DNA of 64,000 bases. Source: Lachnospiraceae bacterium. Lineage in GTDB: Bacteria; Bacillota; Clostridia; Lachnospirales; Lachnospiraceae. The notes beneath the pieces are model-generated. The model searched no databases. It saw only the letters and a program-made list of their open reading frames with translations, and was not told the DNA's origin. This document shows, in pieces, positions 16,288 to 24,538 of the stretch (the stretch's first letter is position 1; every line of letters begins with the position of its first letter). The stretch lies in NCBI GenBank assembly GCA_017525525.1, contig JAFXSQ010000012.1:1-64000 (forward strand), given 5' to 3'. A program made the translations under genes and the position numbers.

Positions 16288-16881
16288 ATGAACATTTATG
16301 TTGATTATGATGATTGCCTTTGCGAAACAGGCCGGTCATTTTCGGCTCTTGTCTATGAGCTGTTTAAGATAAATGTCCCATACGAAAAGATGAGATATTT
16401 CAATCTGCAGAAGGCCTTTGATCTTGATGATGAGCAGTATGCCCTGTTACTGGAAAGGGGACATGAACCGGATGTAATCTTATCCTATGAAGAGACACCC
16501 GGAGCATCGGCAGTCATAAATGAATGGCTAAAAAAAGGGCATAATGTGTCCGTTATTACGGGCCGGCCGTTCAATACATATGAGCCTTCACGCATATGGC
16601 TGGACAGACATGGGTTTGAGAATGTCAAGCTGTACTGCCTGGATAAATACGGTAGAGAACAGATGCTTAAGGACAGCGAATTCAGTCTGGAGATTGAGGA
16701 TTATCTGAAGATGAAATTTGATTTTGCCATAGAGGATTCACCCTCTGCTTTTCGGTTCTTCGATCATCTGCCGGACCTGAAGGTCCTTGTGTTTGACAGA
16801 CCGTGGAACAGGACGGCGGAGCTTGTAAATGACAACTATCGCAGGTGCGCCGACTGGGAGATCATAAGGGCGATAGTCTGA
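16288..16881 (+). CDS. HAD-superfamily 5'-nucleotidase, NT5C-like
   Basis: A 197-residue HAD hydrolase resembling the deoxy(pyrimidine) 5'-nucleotidase type C family. Motif I is DYDDCLCET (nucleophile Asp, acid two residues later), motif II is VITGRP, and motif IV is the acidic AIEDSPSA. An LDRHGF block fits the core. Such enzymes dephosphorylate nucleoside monophosphates; substrate range is unproven. It begins 15 bases after the TtcA-like gene and is followed by a terminator, so the two may be one operon. Confidence 0.78.
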   Translation: MNIYVDYDDCLCETGRSFSALVYELFKINVPYEKMRYFNLQKAFDLDDEQYALLLERGHEPDVILSYEETPGASAVINEWLKKGHNVSVITGRPFNTYEPSRIWLDRHGFENVKLYCLDKYGREQMLKDSEFSLEIEDYLKMKFDFAIEDSPSAFRFFDHLPDLKVLVFDRPWNRTAELVNDNYRRCADWEIIRAIV

Positions 16882-16902
16882 ATAATATACAGATAGAAAC
16901 AG

Positions 16903-16937
16903 CGGAGAGGTTGCGGTAGCGCCTCTCCGTTTTGTTT
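16903..16937 (+). terminator. Rho-independent terminator
   Basis: CGGAGAGG (16903-16910) pairs with CCTCTCCG (16922-16929) over an 11-base loop and is followed by TTTTGTTTT. It closes the TtcA-like/nucleotidase unit. Confidence 0.85.
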
Positions 16938-16985
16938 TAGGAGAATGGGGCAGTCGCGCTTAATGAAAAAATTAAAAGACTATGC

Positions 16986-17033
16986 TTGACAAAGTGTATA
17001 TAAGTGTATATAATGCATATATACAATAATTAT
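16986..17033 (+). promoter_or_regulatory. Sigma-A promoter with symmetric operator for the GntR/ABC operon
   Basis: TTGACA (16986-16991), a 17-base spacer and TATAAT (17009-17014) form a consensus promoter. It is overlapped by GTGTATATAA direct repeats and by a near-palindrome of GTATAT and ATATAC arms around 17006-17024. YtrA-type GntR repressors commonly bind such AT-rich symmetric sites over their own promoter, so autoregulation by the next gene is likely. Confidence 0.8.
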
Positions 17034-17095
17034 TGCAGGTGGGAGGGCCATGCGCAGGCCGACTCACTCGAAAGCGCTAAGAAAAGGTAAGAGAT

Positions 17096-17479
17096 ATGGA
17101 TATTATAATCAATAACTCCTCGGGAGTGCCAATCTACGAGCAGATCGAGGAGCAGATCAAGGGCCTGATCATGACAGGCGAGCTTGCGGCGGGGGACGCC
17201 CTTCCGTCAATGCGTATCCTTGCAAAGGAATTGAAGATCAGTGTGATCACGACAAAGAGAGCCTACGAAGACCTGGAGAGAGACGGGTACATAGAATCCG
17301 TGATAGGAAAGGGAAGCTTCGTAAAGGGCATAAACAACGAGGTGCTGAAGGAGAGTATGCTCTGCACCATAGAAGAGTACCTTGACAAGGCCTGCGACAA
17401 GGCTTTGATAGGGAAGGTTTCGCTTGATGAACTCAAGGAGATACTCTCTATAATCTACGAGGAAAAGAAGAATGAGTGA
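17096..17479 (+). CDS. GntR-family repressor, YtrA subfamily
   Basis: A 127-residue regulator. The winged-helix domain occupies residues ~8-75 (GVPIYEQIEEQIKGLIMTGE, then LAAGDALPSMRILAKEL and RDGYIESVIGKGSFV). The short C-terminal helices, ~50 residues, lack a ligand-binding domain of FadR or HutC size, which is the YtrA signature. Such proteins usually repress a linked ABC exporter and respond to cell-envelope antibiotics. Its stop overlaps the ABC ATPase start by 8 bases. Confidence 0.88.
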   Translation: MDIIINNSSGVPIYEQIEEQIKGLIMTGELAAGDALPSMRILAKELKISVITTKRAYEDLERDGYIESVIGKGSFVKGINNEVLKESMLCTIEEYLDKACDKALIGKVSLDELKEILSIIYEEKKNE

Positions 17480-18362
17480 TACCACAAATGTTATAGAATT
17501 GAAGAATGTTATTGAATTAAAAAATGTCACTAAGGACTACGGCGATTTCAAGCTGGACAATGTTAGCTTCGCAGTGCCGGAGGGTTCGGTGTGCGGCTTT
17601 ATAGGCCAGAACGGTGCGGGAAAGACCACGACCATCAACCTGATCCTTGATGTGATCAAGAAAGATGCGGGAGAGATCAGCCTGTTCGGCAAGATCGTGG
17701 ACAAGGACAGCGCTCCTCTTCGCGAGGATATAGGCGTTGTTTTCGATGAGATGGGCTTTCATGAGTTTATGACCGCGAAGGACATCAACATTATGATGAA
17801 GAACATCTACAAGAACTGGGACAGTGATGAATTCTTCGCTTATCTGAAGAAGTTTTCTCTGCCGGCGAAGAAGAAGTGTGGTACATTTTCAAGAGGTATG
17901 AGGATGAAGCTGCAGATCGCGGTTGCGCTCTCGCACCATGCGAAGCTTCTTGTGATGGACGAGCCTACAAGCGGACTTGATCCGATAGTTAGGAACGAGA
18001 TGATAGGTATCTTCCGCGAGTTTGTGCTTGAGGAGGATCACACGATACTGCTTTCGTCGCACATAACCGGCGATCTCGAGAAGATTGCGGATGAGGTTGT
18101 CTTCATAGACGGTGGCAGGATAGTGCTCGCCGGGAATAAGGATGAGATTCTTGAAAAGCACGGTATCCTAAAGTGCAAAAAGGATGACGTTGAGAAGGTC
18201 AGCAAGTCCCTGGTCGTGAGTATGGAGACAAGCAGCTTCGGGGCTGAAGTAATGGTGAACGACAGGCAGGCGGCCGCAAAGCTGTACCCGGAGATGGTAC
18301 TTGAGCCGGCGCAGCTTGAGCAGATCATGATCTACTATGTAAATGCGGGAAAGAAACTGTAG
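17472..18362 (+). CDS. ABC transporter ATP-binding protein (YtrB-like)
   Basis: A 296-residue ATPase. The Walker A GQNGAGKTT lies at ~43-51, the signature is the variant FSRGMRMKLQIA, Walker B LLVMDEPTSGLD, and the switch His is in SSHITGDLEK. The variant signature and the C-terminal extension are usual for YtrB/EcsA-type exporters. Near the N-terminus the phrase NVIELK occurs twice in a row (residues 6-17), a tandem duplication of six codons. It presumably energises the two permeases that follow. Confidence 0.9.
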   Translation: MSDTTNVIELKNVIELKNVTKDYGDFKLDNVSFAVPEGSVCGFIGQNGAGKTTTINLILDVIKKDAGEISLFGKIVDKDSAPLREDIGVVFDEMGFHEFMTAKDINIMMKNIYKNWDSDEFFAYLKKFSLPAKKKCGTFSRGMRMKLQIAVALSHHAKLLVMDEPTSGLDPIVRNEMIGIFREFVLEEDHTILLSSHITGDLEKIADEVVFIDGGRIVLAGNKDEILEKHGILKCKKDDVEKVSKSLVVSMETSSFGAEVMVNDRQAAAKLYPEMVLEPAQLEQIMIYYVNAGKKL

Positions 18363-18377
18363 GTTTGTTTTATTAAG

Positions 18378-18419
18378 AAGATTCTTCGGGCTAAAGCCCT
18401 CAGACAGGAAGGATCTTAA
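18378..18419 (+). repeat. Dispersed palindromic repeat, copy A (short form)
   Basis: AAGATTCTTCGGGCTAAAGC, then CCTCAGACAGGAAGGATC and TTAA. The outer ends can pair and GGGCTAAAGCCC forms an inner hairpin. It fills the gap between the ATPase and the first permease, and its right end supplies GGAAGG in front of the permease start. The family is described under the copy at 56270. Confidence 0.75.
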
Positions 18420-19213
18420 TGGGTGATCATATGAAAGGTTTGATAATCAAAGACATAATGTGCTTGAAAAAGCAGCTGATGATCTTCACCTTCGTTATCA
18501 TCGGAGTGCTGGTAGTCTCGGTAATGTATGTTCTCTCCGCAAGGTTCGGGAATATAGCGTCCGTAGGACAGGAGATGCTCAACATGAAGGAAAACCATCT
18601 GACCGAAATCGATGTGAAGAACTTAGGAAGTATGGCGCTTATAATGTTCATGCTCCTTCCGATAGTGACCGTGTGTGATATGGTAAATGTATTCGCTGCA
18701 GACGGCAAGGCGGGCTTCTTTAGGATAGCCGGTTCATTTCCGGTATCCCTGAAGAAGAGGGTGCTTGCGAGATATATGACCATATATGCGCTCTTTGGGA
18801 TCGGTATGGCGGTGGATATCGTCATAGCCTTTGTGCTCTCGTTGATCACAGACATGATTAAGTTTACGGATTTTCTGGGAATCATCATATCTGCTGCTTC
18901 GCTGATGAGCATATACAGTGCGTGTTCCATACTGTTCTGCCTGCTTCTTGGCTATGGGAAGGAGATGTACGCCCAGCTTCTGTCCATCGTCTCGATAATC
19001 ATAGGAGTGCTCCTTGCCAACTTTGGCAGTGTCAGGAAGGCAATAGAAAAGATGATGGAGGCTGACGGCGAAGGGGATATCTCGGGCTTATGGAAGATAC
19101 TTGATTTCATAAAGCACAAGTCGTACATCATGCTGATCGCGGCAGTGATCGTGAGCGTTGCCTCTTACGTGTTGTCGTACATGGTTGCGGAGAGAAAGCG
19201 GGGTGTGATCTGA
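18419..19213 (+). CDS. ABC-2-type permease, first subunit
   Basis: About 264 residues with six predicted membrane segments, resembling the ABC-2 permeases of YtrB-like exporters. The first helix follows MKGLIIKDIMCLKKQL, and a segment DGKAGFFRIAGSFPVSLKKRV between helices 2 and 3 is typical of these subunits. The start at 18419 uses GGAAGG from the upstream repeat; ATG 18431 is an alternative, after GGGTGATC. It ends by overlapping the next permease start by one base. Together with its neighbours it probably exports an antibiotic or peptide. Confidence 0.82.
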   Translation: MGDHMKGLIIKDIMCLKKQLMIFTFVIIGVLVVSVMYVLSARFGNIASVGQEMLNMKENHLTEIDVKNLGSMALIMFMLLPIVTVCDMVNVFAADGKAGFFRIAGSFPVSLKKRVLARYMTIYALFGIGMAVDIVIAFVLSLITDMIKFTDFLGIIISAASLMSIYSACSILFCLLLGYGKEMYAQLLSIVSIIIGVLLANFGSVRKAIEKMMEADGEGDISGLWKILDFIKHKSYIMLIAAVIVSVASYVLSYMVAERKRGVI

Positions 19214-19992
19214 TGCTGGGATTTTTATACAAGGATTTTACAGCTGTAAAGGGCAGGAAGTTTCTGGTGTTTACAGCGGCAATGACGCTTATATTCGTGG
19301 TTCTGCGCGTTGCATTTCCGGGAACGGCGGAGCTTGAGGGCTTTATGGCTATGGATAATAACGGAAATGAGGTTAATATAATCGATTCCTTCTTTTTGAT
19401 GTTCGTGATTTTTAACCTCATTATGGCGGGGAATTGGATCAACGTGCTTGTTGGTCGTGCAGTGGCAAATGATGAGAAGAATAAGATACGAAATTATATA
19501 TCGACCATGCCGGTTAGTAAGAAAGCTTATATTGTATCCAAGTACTGCTTTGTCCTTACGGCAACGGTGTTCGTAGCACTGGTTCTTTATATATGGTGTG
19601 TCGTGCTTGAAGCATTTATCGGTCTGAACTTTACAGATGGCGTGGTTAAGCTTATTAAGGATTTTTTACCTTCGTTTTTTGCAATCTTTCTTTTGATTGC
19701 TTCGTTTGAGCTGCCGATGAATATCTTCTGGGGCAGGGGTAAGGCGATGATCGTGAAGATTAGCTTTCTGATGCTGTGCGGGTTCTTCGTTATAGGATTT
19801 ATACTGTTCGGAGACCTCTCCGGGTTTGACGGAATAGACATGGAAAAAGTAATGATATGGGTTGCAACACACGCCGAGGGAATAAAGATGTTCACGCGCC
19901 TGTTCCCCGTCGGAGCGCTGGCGGTATTCGCGGGCTCATGCGTCCTGACATCTTTGTCATACGAAAAAAAGGAAATAAGTCTGGAGGGTTGA
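19213..19992 (+). CDS. ABC-2-type permease, second subunit
   Basis: A 259-residue protein with about six membrane segments, starting one base inside the first permease (TGATG). The NDEKNKIRNYISTMPVSKKA loop corresponds to the DGK…PVSLKK region of its neighbour, so the two are related subunits that likely form a heterodimer. A GNAT gene follows six bases after the stop. Confidence 0.82.
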   Translation: MLGFLYKDFTAVKGRKFLVFTAAMTLIFVVLRVAFPGTAELEGFMAMDNNGNEVNIIDSFFLMFVIFNLIMAGNWINVLVGRAVANDEKNKIRNYISTMPVSKKAYIVSKYCFVLTATVFVALVLYIWCVVLEAFIGLNFTDGVVKLIKDFLPSFFAIFLLIASFELPMNIFWGRGKAMIVKISFLMLCGFFVIGFILFGDLSGFDGIDMEKVMIWVATHAEGIKMFTRLFPVGALAVFAGSCVLTSLSYEKKEISLEG

Positions 19993-19997
19993 ATGTA

Positions 19998-20468
19998 ATG
20001 ATAGTAAGAAGAGCTGAAACAAAGGATATACCGGGGCTGTTAAAGCTGTTGGTACAGGTGGATATGGTTCATCATATCGGGCGACCGGATATTTTTAAAG
20101 GTCCGGCAACAAAGTATAATAAAGAAGAACTGGAAGCAATTATCGATAGTGATACAACGCCGATTTTTGTATGCGTGGATGAAAAGGACGAGGTAGCAGG
20201 CCATGCTTTTTGCATTCATAAACAGGAAAAAGAAAACTCGGTGCTGACGGATATAAGAACGCTTTACATAGATGATATCTGCGTGGATGAGAATCAGAGA
20301 AGAAAGCATATCGGGAAGATGCTATATGATTATGTTTTGGAATATGCGAAAAAGAACGGATTCTATAACGTTACCCTAAATGTATGGGCTTGTAATCCGG
20401 AGGCGATAAAATTCTATGAATCACTCGGTTTTGCGCCTCAAAAAATAGGGATGGAACTGATTCTGTAA
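19998..20468 (+). CDS. GNAT-family N-acetyltransferase
   Basis: A 156-residue GNAT. Motif A reads ICVDENQRRKHIGKMLYDYVL, preceded by the LYIDD strand, and the end contains WACNPEAIKFYESLGFAPQK. The start is ATG 19998 after GGAGGG. It is close behind the exporter operon and could be co-transcribed, for example to modify the exported compound, though this is inference. Confidence 0.85.
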   Translation: MIVRRAETKDIPGLLKLLVQVDMVHHIGRPDIFKGPATKYNKEELEAIIDSDTTPIFVCVDEKDEVAGHAFCIHKQEKENSVLTDIRTLYIDDICVDENQRRKHIGKMLYDYVLEYAKKNGFYNVTLNVWACNPEAIKFYESLGFAPQKIGMELIL

Positions 20469-20538
20469 TATAGTTCAAAGTGATAATATAACAGGGCTTG
20501 ATGATTATTTGAAAGAATGGAGATTAAGGACGTAAAAG

Positions 20539-21291
20539 ATGTTTAAGGAATACTATGAAAAGCTATTGGCACAGTTGGCAATCGAGCTTAACTGTAACGG
20601 GGCGGATTTTCTGGCAACGGAGAATGTCATCACAACTCCGGCATGGAATGAGGGGAGAAGAAACTATGGTCCCGATTTATTCCTTCAGATGGCGACATGC
20701 GGAGTGAATACGGTTATTATGGCGGATGAACGCCTTCATGAGTTCCTGCGCGAATGGTGCAAAGCTGTGGAAGGACATCATCTGTTTGAATTTGAGAGTC
20801 TTCCGGAGCTTAATGAAGAGTTGAAGCGGTATGGTTATCAGATGAATCCGACACATCATATGTTTTTGCCTTGCCGTGAAGTACGCGTAGAGGAACGCTT
20901 CAGGGTGAAGTGGCTTTATGGCGATGAAATAACCCCCTTTTATGGGGATCAGCGTTTTCCAAATGCTATCGCATATCCGGAACCCTGCCCGGTAAGGCCG
21001 GATAGGATAGTTGTCATTGCCTGCGATGGGGATGACATCATGGGTATGGCCGGCTGTTCGGAGGATGCGCCTCATTGGCAGCAGATCGGAATTGATGTTC
21101 TTCCGGAATACAGGTCAAGGGGAGTCGGCTCCTATCTGGTGACTCTGTTAAAGAACAAGATCATTGAGATGGGCGATATTCCGTTTTATGGTACCGGCGC
21201 GGCAAATGTTCATTCTCAAAACATTGCAATCAAAAGCGGATTTAAGCCTGCGTGGGTCGAAACCGAAGCAGCGAAGATTTCGAAGCAATGA
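20539..21291 (+). CDS. GNAT-domain protein with extra N-terminal domain
   Basis: A 250-residue protein. The last ~110 residues are a GNAT domain with motif A IDVLPEYRSRGVGSYLVTLL and a C-terminal GAANVHSQNIAIKSGFKPAW pattern. The first ~130 residues (NGADFLATENVITTP and RNYGPDLFLQMATCG) form a separate domain seen in some GNAT-like proteins of Clostridia. Specificity unknown. The start at 20539 lies after a weak AGGA. It is followed by the esterase gene at 13 bases. Confidence 0.8.
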   Translation: MFKEYYEKLLAQLAIELNCNGADFLATENVITTPAWNEGRRNYGPDLFLQMATCGVNTVIMADERLHEFLREWCKAVEGHHLFEFESLPELNEELKRYGYQMNPTHHMFLPCREVRVEERFRVKWLYGDEITPFYGDQRFPNAIAYPEPCPVRPDRIVVIACDGDDIMGMAGCSEDAPHWQQIGIDVLPEYRSRGVGSYLVTLLKNKIIEMGDIPFYGTGAANVHSQNIAIKSGFKPAWVETEAAKISKQ

Positions 21292-21304
21292 TGGTTTTTC
21301 AATA

Positions 21305-22045
21305 ATGCTTTTCGGGCAGAAACGAACAGTCATAAGAGAGGCTGAAATTATTTGGGAAAGATGGATGACGCAGATGGGATGGTCGGAAAATCTTATAGTA
21401 TATGGAAACAAAGAATCAAATATCGTATTGCTTCAGGTGACCGGAGATCATGAACTTAAGCTTTTGGAGAATGAATATGATATGATCAAAAAAACGGTAC
21501 CAGCTGATTTTTGTCTGTTCTGCTTTCGGGTGGAGGATTGGAACAAGAACTTATCGCCATGGGAGGCTCCGGCGGTTTTTGGAAAAGAAGTTTTCGAAGG
21601 AAAAGCGGAAGATACGCTGAACCTGATCATTGAGAATATTCTGCCGGCGGTTCTTGCCGGGAGAACTTTGGATGAAGTAAAACTCTATATCGGCGGGTAT
21701 TCGCTGGCGGGGCTTTTTGCGCTTTGGAGCACATTTCGGACTGATGTATTCACAGGGTGCGCCGCAGTTTCACCGTCGGTCTGGTTTCCGGGTTTTACGG
21801 ACTATGTAAAGGAACAAGATATCCTCACGGATAAGGTTTATCTGAGTCTGGGAGATGCGGAGGAGAAAACCAAGAATGCAGTCATGAAAACAGTGGGGCA
21901 GTCCATACGTGATATCGGTGAACATATCAAAACTAAAACGGAATGTGTGTTGGAGTGGAATAAGGGCGGACATTTCAAGGATACTCATATGCGCATGGCA
22001 AGAGGATTTACATGGCTGTTGGACAAAAATGAGGCGCATATTTGA
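21305..22045 (+). CDS. Alpha/beta-hydrolase, putative esterase
   Basis: About 246 residues. The nucleophile elbow GGYSLAG puts the serine at residue 133. Asp184 (SLGDAEE) and His223 (KGGHF) lie in the order and spacing expected for an esterase D or siderophore-esterase-like hydrolase. The substrate is unknown. The start is uncertain: ATG 21305 lacks a good ribosome-binding site, and the open frame extends upstream into the previous gene, while an internal ATG at 21365 would delete little. Confidence 0.75.
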   Translation: MLFGQKRTVIREAEIIWERWMTQMGWSENLIVYGNKESNIVLLQVTGDHELKLLENEYDMIKKTVPADFCLFCFRVEDWNKNLSPWEAPAVFGKEVFEGKAEDTLNLIIENILPAVLAGRTLDEVKLYIGGYSLAGLFALWSTFRTDVFTGCAAVSPSVWFPGFTDYVKEQDILTDKVYLSLGDAEEKTKNAVMKTVGQSIRDIGEHIKTKTECVLEWNKGGHFKDTHMRMARGFTWLLDKNEAHI

Positions 22046-22100
22046 CCCGGAAGGCAGATGTTTATTTCAAAGAGAAAACAGCAAAGCTTTATATTAGAAA

Positions 22101-22133
22101 AGTTGCGGACTCGAAGTTCGCGACTTTTTTTGT
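22101..22133 (+). terminator. Rho-independent terminator
   Basis: AGTTGCG pairs with CGCGACT (one G-T pair) around an 11-base loop, followed by a run of seven T. It lies after the esterase gene. Confidence 0.75.
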
Positions 22134-22229
22134 ACGGTAAGTGTCCCCGTTTTTAATTGATTGTTAGGGCGCTATGTGATAAGCTCATCTTTATAGGTAA
22201 ATAGAAAAAATGTCGGAGGTGAAAATATT

Positions 22230-24272
22230 ATGGACGGATCGGAATTTGTGATAAAAAAACAGCCGTACGAGGATAACTACGAAGAGAATTTTAATATTGA
22301 TCAGTATTTGGAGAAGGACGAGGAGCTTGAGAAGGGGAAGGATAGTGAATACAGACAGGCGTATAATAATCATATGACTATAGCTGAACGCGTGCAGCAG
22401 GATGTTAACCGACAGAGCGGCGGCGACAGTGAAGAAATGCGTGATGTGAAGGAAAAACTCAGCCTTGTGACAGAAACACTGAAAAACGAGATGAGCAAGG
22501 ATTTCAATGATTTTAATAATCAGCTTAAGGATACTCATATACTTTATCAAAACCTGATCAGATCCTGCGATTGTTATCTGAAGACAAAATGGAAGGCAAA
22601 GTATGCTTTGTACGGCGAGGGCAAGCGACGGAGAAAGATGGTGACAGAGCTTCGCGAATGGGCGAGGAAGGAAGCCGTATGCTTTCGGGAGGTTGCTTCA
22701 AACCGCGAACTCCACTCGCAGCGGGTCAACGGTATGCTCGTGGGTAATGCGCTTGGCAATGTGGTTCGGGATTATCTGGCAACAAAACTGTATGCCACGG
22801 TAACCGAGAGATGGAAACAGGATGAAGTATCTTACGAAACCAAAATATCGAATGAGGAGCGTGGCTTAAGCGATGTAGTTATAGTGTCGAAGCAGAGCGG
22901 TGAAAAGCCGGATTTTGTCAAGAACATGGCCGGCGCTTCGAGGTTGGCAAGGTTTATCGGTATGGAGGGCATCTGCAGACGAACGGATTTATTGATAGGC
23001 AATAATCCGGATAATAAACGTTCTTACGGAATCCGCATGGAAGGCATAATGGATAACCAGAAGACGTATCGGGAGATTAAAAAGGCGGAGAAAGGAAAGA
23101 ACCTTCGTTTTATCTACTCTCAGGATGCCATACGTCAGTTGACTGACGTAAAGCTTTTTTATCTTTTGCTCGGAGGGGAGCAGCTGGATGAAACAAGGGA
23201 AATACGTTTGATCTTCGACAGACAGGAGTATGCGGACGGCACAGTCAATTACTACGTGTCCGGCGCTTTCCTTGACAATATTATGGATGTTTTTTCAAGT
23301 GATATGGACGGAAAAGGGCTTGAAAGACGATTGAAGGAAGGAAAGGTGAATTGTCTGGATTATGAAACTGTAAGCAGCATAATGAGCATGGATCCTGACG
23401 ATCTTTCGTTTATATGCACAGACCTTTTGAGCAAGTCACAGCTGAAGGCGTTTTCTTCGCGTTTAAAAAAGCTGCAGGAGATAATAAAGCGTAACGAAAA
23501 GCCTCACAAGGAGGGCGAATTCCGCTTCACAGTCCTTAAAGGCTGGGAGGCTGACTGGGAAGAAGAGGACAACGCAAAATTACATGAGCAGATGAATGCC
23601 TTGACCGGTAACGGCAGAGAGAGCTTTCTTCCTACGCTGCTTGGAGGAAATGTGGGCTTCGACTGGAAGGGATGCGAGGGTGAGACCCAAAACGAAAAAG
23701 CATACAGGGAAGCCTATGCGGCAATTATGAAAACCACCCGGGATGCCAGAAATAACAAAAACAAAAATGGGGATATAGAAAAAGATTATAAGAAGATTAT
23801 CCGTCTTGTGGGTCAGACGTTGCTTGCTGATTCGAACTCGGCGGAGCCTGCCCGCGAACAAAACAACATTGCACTTTCAGCTCTGAAGAGATTTGTGGCT
23901 GAGAATGTGGATGAAGGTTTTTTGTGGGCATTTTTTGAAGAGGAACGCAGGGTAAATATGGAGATTCATCGTCTCATGGAAGAGAAGAAGCAGGCGGGGG
24001 AGGTTCCTAAGGAACAGCTTGCACATCTTGTTTTTGATGAGAACAGGGAGCTTGCCGAAGAAAAGAGACTGATTGAAAGCGTGTCGGAGCTTGTTACAAG
24101 CGGGCAAAGCGCGCTGCGTAATAAGAATATATACAAATTCGGGATCAGTTTTTGGGGAGAACAGATCAAATGGACGGACAAAATGGGGACGGAACGGAAA
24201 AAAGAGTATAATAAGATATCGGACGAGGTTACAGGTCTTTACAGGGAATTTGAAAAATCAAAAAAAGCATAG
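22230..24272 (+). CDS. Large charged protein, paralogue of the 1533-residue protein
   Basis: A 680-residue soluble protein without signal peptide or membrane segment; function unknown. Its residues ~65-430 match residues ~55-420 of the protein at 41160-45761. Shared blocks are EM-x-x-VK-x-x-L, the SGEKPDFVKNMAGASRLARF block against SGRKPDLVKNSAAAGRMMEY, the SYGIRMEG/YYGMKES pair, YSQDAIRQLTDVKLFYLLLG against YAPDALKMISNIKLIKLLLG, and DDLSFICTDLLSKSQLKAF against DDLSYITGDLLSKDQRRAF. Its C-terminal 240 residues are charged helices and it lacks the peptidase domain of the paralogue. The start at 22230 follows GGAGGTG. Downstream, after a 266-base gap, lies the 2103-residue protein gene. Confidence 0.75.
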   Translation: MDGSEFVIKKQPYEDNYEENFNIDQYLEKDEELEKGKDSEYRQAYNNHMTIAERVQQDVNRQSGGDSEEMRDVKEKLSLVTETLKNEMSKDFNDFNNQLKDTHILYQNLIRSCDCYLKTKWKAKYALYGEGKRRRKMVTELREWARKEAVCFREVASNRELHSQRVNGMLVGNALGNVVRDYLATKLYATVTERWKQDEVSYETKISNEERGLSDVVIVSKQSGEKPDFVKNMAGASRLARFIGMEGICRRTDLLIGNNPDNKRSYGIRMEGIMDNQKTYREIKKAEKGKNLRFIYSQDAIRQLTDVKLFYLLLGGEQLDETREIRLIFDRQEYADGTVNYYVSGAFLDNIMDVFSSDMDGKGLERRLKEGKVNCLDYETVSSIMSMDPDDLSFICTDLLSKSQLKAFSSRLKKLQEIIKRNEKPHKEGEFRFTVLKGWEADWEEEDNAKLHEQMNALTGNGRESFLPTLLGGNVGFDWKGCEGETQNEKAYREAYAAIMKTTRDARNNKNKNGDIEKDYKKIIRLVGQTLLADSNSAEPAREQNNIALSALKRFVAENVDEGFLWAFFEEERRVNMEIHRLMEEKKQAGEVPKEQLAHLVFDENRELAEEKRLIESVSELVTSGQSALRNKNIYKFGISFWGEQIKWTDKMGTERKKEYNKISDEVTGLYREFEKSKKA

Positions 24273-24538
24273 TGTGATGCTTTTGTGACCCGCAAAAGAT
24301 ATAATAAAAGCATAAAAAATCGGAACCTTATCATCTTAAGGCAATCGATAGACATATAGGCTTATATCATGGTATAATACCACTTGTCTGGGGCCTGTTA
24401 TTTGGGAAAAAGACGGTGCTTTCAATACCGTGGGCGCGCTTGTCGAATTGGGACTTAAGAAGATCAGAGGTGTAGAAGACGAGGACGAATAGTATTATCC
24501 GTTCACGGGAGTTTAAACAATGAGAACAGGGGGTTAAT
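24273..24538. other. Gap with a promoter-like site and a gene tail
   Basis: Promoter-like boxes TAGACA (24349-24354) and TATAAT (24373-24378) are 18 bases apart; the latter sits in a short palindrome GGTATAATACC. The frame from 24391 to the TAG at 24490-24492 reads like the acidic C-terminal end of a lost gene (GPVIWEKDGAFNTVGALVEL, ending EDEDE). The ribosome-binding site GGGGGTT of the next gene is at 24529-24535. Confidence 0.4.
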
